In this document: positions 17,643 through 21,256 of the stretch, one piece after another | Layout of the letters: every line of letters starts with the position of its first letter | Numbering within the stretch: the stretch's first letter is position 1 | Source of the DNA: an uncultured Actinomycetes bacterium | GTDB taxonomy: Bacteria; Actinomycetota; Actinomycetes; Nanopelagicales; Nanopelagicaceae | DNA: 21,256 nt | NCBI GenBank assembly: GCA_903898855.1 | Contig: CAIUHB010000141.1 | Coordinates: 1-21,256 of the forward strand | Direction: 5' to 3' | Program-made: the position numbers and the translations under genes | The notes under the pieces: model-generated | Told to the model about the DNA's origin: nothing | The model's database searches: none | What the model saw: only the letters and a program-made list of their open reading frames with translations

Positions 17643-19097
17643 CGACAGATGCGATAGTTGTTCGGCGAGGGCGCCATCAACCATTGCATGAATAGCTGTT
17701 CCCTCTGGCAAGTAATCCTCCGAGAGAATTTGTCCTCGTTCATGAATTGCCGAGACCAAGTCCCCCCGAGTAAATGGAATAACGATTCGAACTTCAACGC
17801 GTGGCCTTGGTAGCGCGCTTTCAATTGCCGCAAGCAGCGTCTCCACGCCAAAGCCGGTTCGGGCTGAGATGGCATAACTATTTGGCTCTTCCCGCAAAAT
17901 CTTCATCAGCGCTTCTGGCGCCGCTATATCGGCTTTATTAATCGCAATGATCTCCAGAATATCCCCGCCGCCCACTTCATTTATAACCTGGCGGACTGCG
18001 CGAATTTGTTCGGCTGGATCTGGGTGTGAGCCATCAACTACGTGCACAATTACATCGGCGCCAGCAACTTCCTCGAGCGTAGATTTAAAGGCCTCCACCA
18101 GTTGGTGCGGCAGATGGCGCACAAAACCAACGGTGTCCGACAAGGTATAGATCCGACCATCGCCGGTCGTAACTTTTCGAGTCGTGGGATCCAAGGTAGC
18201 AAAGAGAGCATTCTCGACGAGTACGCCAGCGCCAGTAAGTCGATTCATCAGCGAGGACTTGCCGGCATTTGTGTATCCAGCGATTGCTACCGATGGAATC
18301 TGATGGCGAGTTCGCTCTTGCCGCTTGGTATCTCGCGCAACTTTCATCTCTTTAATCTCTTTGCGCAACTTCGCCATCTTGTCATTAATGCGGCGGCGAT
18401 CGGTTTCGATCTTTGTCTCACCTGGACCGCGGCCACCAATTCCACCTGCTTGGCGCGATAGCGAATCTCCCCAACCGCGAAGCCTTGGAAGTAGGTATGT
18501 CATCTGGGCTAATTCAACTTGAGCTTTACCTTCTCGGCTCTTGGCATGTTGGGCGAAGATATCGAGAATCAGCGCGGTGCGATCGATAACTTTCACTTTT
18601 ACTTTTTGTTCTAAGTTGCGAAGTTGCGAGGGTGAAAGTTCGCCATCGCAGACGACGGTATCAGCGCCAGTTGCAATAACGATTTGACGGAGCTCCACGA
18701 CTTTACCCGAGCCAATGTAAGTAGCTGGGTCTGCTTTATCCCTGCGCTGAATGAGTCCGTCTAGAACTTGCGAGCCAGCGGTTTCGGCAAGTGCCGATAA
18801 CTCTTTCAGTGAATTCTCGGCATCAATAACTGTGCCTTCGGTCCAGACTCCAACTAATACAACCTTCTCCAATCGGAGCTGGCGATATTCAGCATCCGAG
18901 ATATCTTCCAGCTCAGTGGATAAACCTGCTACGCGGCGAAGAGCTTGTCGGTCTTGTAGATCGTGTTGGTTAAGTTCAAACTCATCAGCGCTATTTTCAG
19001 AGGCATCATATTTGGCAGCGGCTCTGGCCGATTCGGCAAGCAGCGTATCGATATCGATATCGAGCGGGTCGTTGCCCGAGCTATCTTTTTTGCTCAC
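17640..19097 (-). CDS. hflX: GTPase HflX
   Basis: HflX is a ribosome-binding GTPase that splits or rescues 70S ribosomes under stress. The 485-residue protein has the N-terminal HflX domain, the linker motif GGRGPGE at 221-227 followed by a basic coiled-coil stretch (about 233-265), and a full G domain: G1 GYTNAGKS 274-281, G3 DTVG 321-324, G4 NKAD 387-390 and G5 SARTG 411-415. A short acidic N-terminal extension of about 75 residues precedes the core, as in other actinobacteria. The start is GTG 19097, overlapping the dapF stop (GTGA), so translation is coupled to dapF. Confidence 0.96.
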   Translation of the reverse strand: MSKKDSSGNDPLDIDIDTLLAESARAAAKYDASENSADEFELNQHDLQDRQALRRVAGLSTELEDISDAEYRQLRLEKVVLVGVWTEGTVIDAENSLKELSALAETAGSQVLDGLIQRRDKADPATYIGSGKVVELRQIVIATGADTVVCDGELSPSQLRNLEQKVKVKVIDRTALILDIFAQHAKSREGKAQVELAQMTYLLPRLRGWGDSLSRQAGGIGGRGPGETKIETDRRRINDKMAKLRKEIKEMKVARDTKRQERTRHQIPSVAIAGYTNAGKSSLMNRLTGAGVLVENALFATLDPTTRKVTTGDGRIYTLSDTVGFVRHLPHQLVEAFKSTLEEVAGADVIVHVVDGSHPDPAEQIRAVRQVINEVGGGDILEIIAINKADIAAPEALMKILREEPNSYAISARTGFGVETLLAAIESALPRPRVEVRIVIPFTRGDLVSAIHERGQILSEDYLPEGTAIHAMVDGALAEQLSHLS

Positions 19098-19885
19098 AAA
19101 TACTTACTAACATCATGATCTTCAAGAATGACTGCTGGTCCGATCAATGTGGCATTGCTGTGTGGATCAATCTCCACCACGAGTCTGCCGCCAGGAGGAT
19201 TGATGACCCAACGCGATGGCAGCCGCGCACCCTTTTTTAAAGTAGCAGCCAAAGCAACCGCGCAGGTTCCGGTGCCGCACGAACGGGTCTCGCCAACTCC
19301 ACGTTCAAAGACGCGCATGGCAAGTTCACCGTTATCTAGGAACTGCACAAACTCAATATTGACGCCATCTGGGTACTCATCTTCTGGTGTAACAACCGGC
19401 GAACTTTTAAGATCTCCGGCATCCTTTACATCATCAACAAAGACCACCGCATGTGGATTACCAACGTTGATGTTGTAACCACTCCACGTTTGACCATTGG
19501 CAGTTACTTGAATTTCTCCATATATCTCCTCAACCTGCCCAAGGTTGACCGAGATATCGCCTTGGTCTGGAACAGCTAAATATTTCATTCCAGCTCTGGT
19601 GTTGATTGCGAAAATACCTGCAGGTTGATGGCCCTTCTCTATTAAATACTTCGCCATTACTCGGATGCCATTTCCGCACATTTCAGCGATCGAGCCATCG
19701 TTATTTCGATAATCCATAAACCATTTACCGTCGTGCTTAGTAATTCGAATGAGCCCATCAGTATCTAAACCAGATGAGCGATTACACATCGCGGCTACTT
19801 GGCCAGCCGTAAGCTCCTGCTGGTCCTCGGGATCGAAAATGAGAAGAAAATCATTCTCAGTCCCGTGGCCATAGGTTGCAATCAT
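19094..19885 (-). CDS. dapF: Diaminopimelate epimerase
   Basis: DapF interconverts LL- and meso-diaminopimelate for lysine and peptidoglycan synthesis. The 263-residue protein shows both active-site cysteines: Cys70 in EMCGNGIRV and Cys203 in RSCGTGTCAVA. GHGTENDF at the N-terminus and NPHAVVFV at 143-150 are family signatures. Length is normal. The ATG at 19885 sits 6 nt behind TAGTAT, so an internal promoter may drive dapF-hflX apart from miaB-miaA. Confidence 0.97.
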   Translation of the reverse strand: MIATYGHGTENDFLLIFDPEDQQELTAGQVAAMCNRSSGLDTDGLIRITKHDGKWFMDYRNNDGSIAEMCGNGIRVMAKYLIEKGHQPAGIFAINTRAGMKYLAVPDQGDISVNLGQVEEIYGEIQVTANGQTWSGYNINVGNPHAVVFVDDVKDAGDLKSSPVVTPEDEYPDGVNIEFVQFLDNGELAMRVFERGVGETRSCGTGTCAVALAATLKKGARLPSRWVINPPGGRLVVEIDPHSNATLIGPAVILEDHDVSKYL

Positions 19886-19897
19886 GATTTGATACTA
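19883..19897 (-). promoter_or_regulatory. Leaderless dapF promoter in the miaA-dapF gap
   Basis: TAGTAT (minus strand, 19897-19892) lies 6 nt before ATG 19885, in the 16-nt space after the miaA stop. No Shine-Dalgarno sequence is visible. Confidence 0.68.
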
Positions 19898-19901
19898 GTG
19901 T

Positions 19902-20804
19902 TTAAAGCGCCGCAAGGATGGTTGAAAGACGAACTTGGCTATCGCCTGGAGCAATCCAAGTGATGCGCTCATCACGGGTAAACCAGGTCTCTTGTCGTCT
20001 GGCATATTGCCTGGTCGCAAGTGCAGTCTCGGCCTTGGCTGCAGCTTCGCTCAACTCTCCATGTTTCATCGCAATAATCTGGGCGTATCCGATCGCAGCC
20101 CTAGCAGTTTTACCTTCCAGCAGCCCCTGGTTGATGAGCGCTTCTACTTCATCAACAAAGCCTTGCTGCCACATCTTCTCCACTCGAGCATCGATTCGGG
20201 CATCTAAAGTCTGGCGATCCATCTGTAAGCCAAATTGCTTAGCACTCGGATATCTCGTGGAAGCTTCGCGCGGCAAGTTTGCGGTAAATGGTTTACCGGT
20301 AATTTCAATAACTTCCAGAGCTCGCACAACTCGACGCACATTTTCTGCGGGGATAGCCAGAGCTGCAGCCGGATCTAAAGTTGCGAGACGTTGGTGCATT
20401 GCCGCCGAACCTAGGCGCTCGGCCTCATCGGTAATCTTCGCTCGCACCTGCGGATCGGTCTCTGGGAAATTGAGATCATCCAATATCGCTTTTATATAGA
20501 AGCCAGTTCCACCAACAACAACGACTGAAGTTCCGGCGTTAAGTAATTCATCGACTTTAGCTCGTGCAATCTCTTGATACCAAGCGACTGTGACATCGGT
20601 AGAAACTTTGACTAGGTCGAGGAGATGATGCGTTACTCCCCCGCGCTCTGCCAGTGGAAGTTTTGCTGTTCCAATATCCATGCCCTGATACACCTGCATG
20701 GAATCGGCATTGACTATTTCGGCGCCAATAGCTTTGGAGACTTCAATGGCAATCTCACTCTTACCAGTCGCAGTAGCACCGGCAATTACTACCAGCTCGG
20801 CCAC
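19902..20804 (-). CDS. miaA: tRNA dimethylallyltransferase
   Basis: MiaA adds the dimethylallyl group to A37 of tRNAs that read codons starting with U. The 300-residue protein has the P-loop GATATGKS at 9-16, the DSMQVY motif at 34-39, GGTGFYIKA at 98-106 and RRVVRALEVIEITGKP in the second half. Length is normal. The start is GTG (20802-20804), sharing one base with the miaB stop (TAGTG), which couples it to miaB, the next enzyme on the same tRNA base. Confidence 0.97.
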   Translation of the reverse strand: MAELVVIAGATATGKSEIAIEVSKAIGAEIVNADSMQVYQGMDIGTAKLPLAERGGVTHHLLDLVKVSTDVTVAWYQEIARAKVDELLNAGTSVVVVGGTGFYIKAILDDLNFPETDPQVRAKITDEAERLGSAAMHQRLATLDPAAALAIPAENVRRVVRALEVIEITGKPFTANLPREASTRYPSAKQFGLQMDRQTLDARIDARVEKMWQQGFVDEVEALINQGLLEGKTARAAIGYAQIIAMKHGELSEAAAKAETALATRQYARRQETWFTRDERITWIAPGDSQVRLSTILAAL

Positions 20805-21256
20805 TATTGGCGAGCCTTCAGTGATGCCAAGGTCGGCATTCCCACCATAATGGGAATCGGGCCAGATTCAGCCATACGCCTTTGATGAGCATCTCCGCCC
20901 ACAGTTTTTCTTACTGTTAGTGGTAGTCCATCTGCAACGACAAAGTTTGGTGAAGCTTCCGTGATTTTCACTGTTACTGCATCACCAATGCGTGGTGGGT
21001 TAGCAGCGTCAATTCCAAAGTGAACTAAGCGGAAATCTTTGGCGCGACCGCTCATGCGATCTCGCTCGCTGTCGTGACGTCCAAGGTGATCAGCGACCAA
21101 AACTTCAACCTCCTGGCCAACGACCTCCTGATTGACTTGATGGGAAATCTCTTGCTGAAGTTGGTGCAGCGCGGTGTAGCGCTCTTTCATAACCGCATCA
21201 CTTATTTGGTCGGGCATAGTGGCGGCTGGAGTGCCTGGACGTTTGGAGTATTGGAA
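20804..21256 (-). CDS. miaB: tRNA-2-methylthio-N6-dimethylallyladenosine synthase, C-terminal part (partial)
   Basis: The gene begins beyond the right edge of the window. The first visible codons read FQYSKRPGTPAAT, the conserved end of the radical-SAM domain in MiaB, followed by a helical linker (ERYTALHQLQQEIS) and a TRAM domain (about the last 90 residues, with VEVLVADHLG and GRAKDFRLVHF). The iron-sulphur and SAM motifs lie outside the window. The reading frame is open from 21256 to the TAG at 20806-20804. Confidence 0.93.
   Translation of the reverse strand, partial: FQYSKRPGTPAATMPDQISDAVMKERYTALHQLQQEISHQVNQEVVGQEVEVLVADHLGRHDSERDRMSGRAKDFRLVHFGIDAANPPRIGDAVTVKITEASPNFVVADGLPLTVRKTVGGDAHQRRMAESGPIPIMVGMPTLASLKARQ

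Noticed and set aside
19918..20499. 193-codon open frame antisense to miaA
   Set aside because: It is Ser/Arg-rich, has no family features, and lies wholly opposite a well-conserved gene.

Overview
The window reads as a chromosomal housekeeping segment of a compact actinobacterium. The evidence is the family-level gene content and order: wecA-type transferase, atpI, an AtpZ-like gene and atpBEFHAGDC; miaB-miaA-dapF-hflX; murA paired with a PduO-type cobalamin adenosyltransferase; a small zinc-ribbon protein of a type I know only from actinobacteria; and a MurA with Asp in place of the catalytic Cys, as in mycobacteria. Base composition looks near 50% GC by eye. Intergenic spaces are tiny and several start codons sit directly behind a -10 box. 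Together these suggest a streamlined, possibly freshwater acI/Nanopelagicales-type lineage; that placement is inference.

Layout. Positions 1-2.4 kb hold the tail of an AI-2E-family transporter, a convergent alpha/beta hydrolase, and a divergent aldehyde dehydrogenase. From 2.4-5.1 kb come a minus-strand zinc-ribbon protein and a plus-strand three-gene operon (ABC ATPase, ABC-2 permease, small secreted protein) with ATGA-type overlaps. From 5.1-7.0 kb the adenosyltransferase and murA diverge. From 7.0-15.7 kb a long minus-strand block encodes the complete F1Fo ATP synthase (atpBEFHAGDC), preceded by the AtpZ-like gene, atpI and a WecA/TagO-type transferase. From 15.7-21.3 kb, on the same strand, lie glyA, a degenerate TsaC/Sua5-like gene, hflX, dapF, miaA and the C-terminal end of miaB.

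How the genes fit together. ATP synthase supplies energy. MurA, DapF and the WecA-type enzyme feed peptidoglycan and wall-polymer synthesis (UDP-MurNAc branch, meso-diaminopimelate, lipid-linked sugar). GlyA supplies one-carbon units. MiaA/MiaB modify tRNA A37, and HflX is a ribosome-associated GTPase. No stretch longer than 300 bases lacks a gene; the longest gap is 177 nt between the AtpZ-like gene and atpB.

The most interesting signals are small. (1) A recurring TANNNT box lies 6 nt (once 7 nt) before the start codon of at least six genes, some built into the upstream gene's stop codon, implying widespread leaderless transcription. (2) The TsaC/Sua5-like protein has lost the Lys and Asn of the KxR...SxN active-site signature. 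(3) The ATP synthase epsilon subunit has no C-terminal helical domain. (4) Hairpins lie before atpE and atpA. (5) Palindromes lie at or across all four convergent gene ends. (6) The atpI/AtpZ spacer is made of tandem repeats. I did not find a clearly new multi-gene system; the ABC transporter plus secreted protein is the least explained unit.
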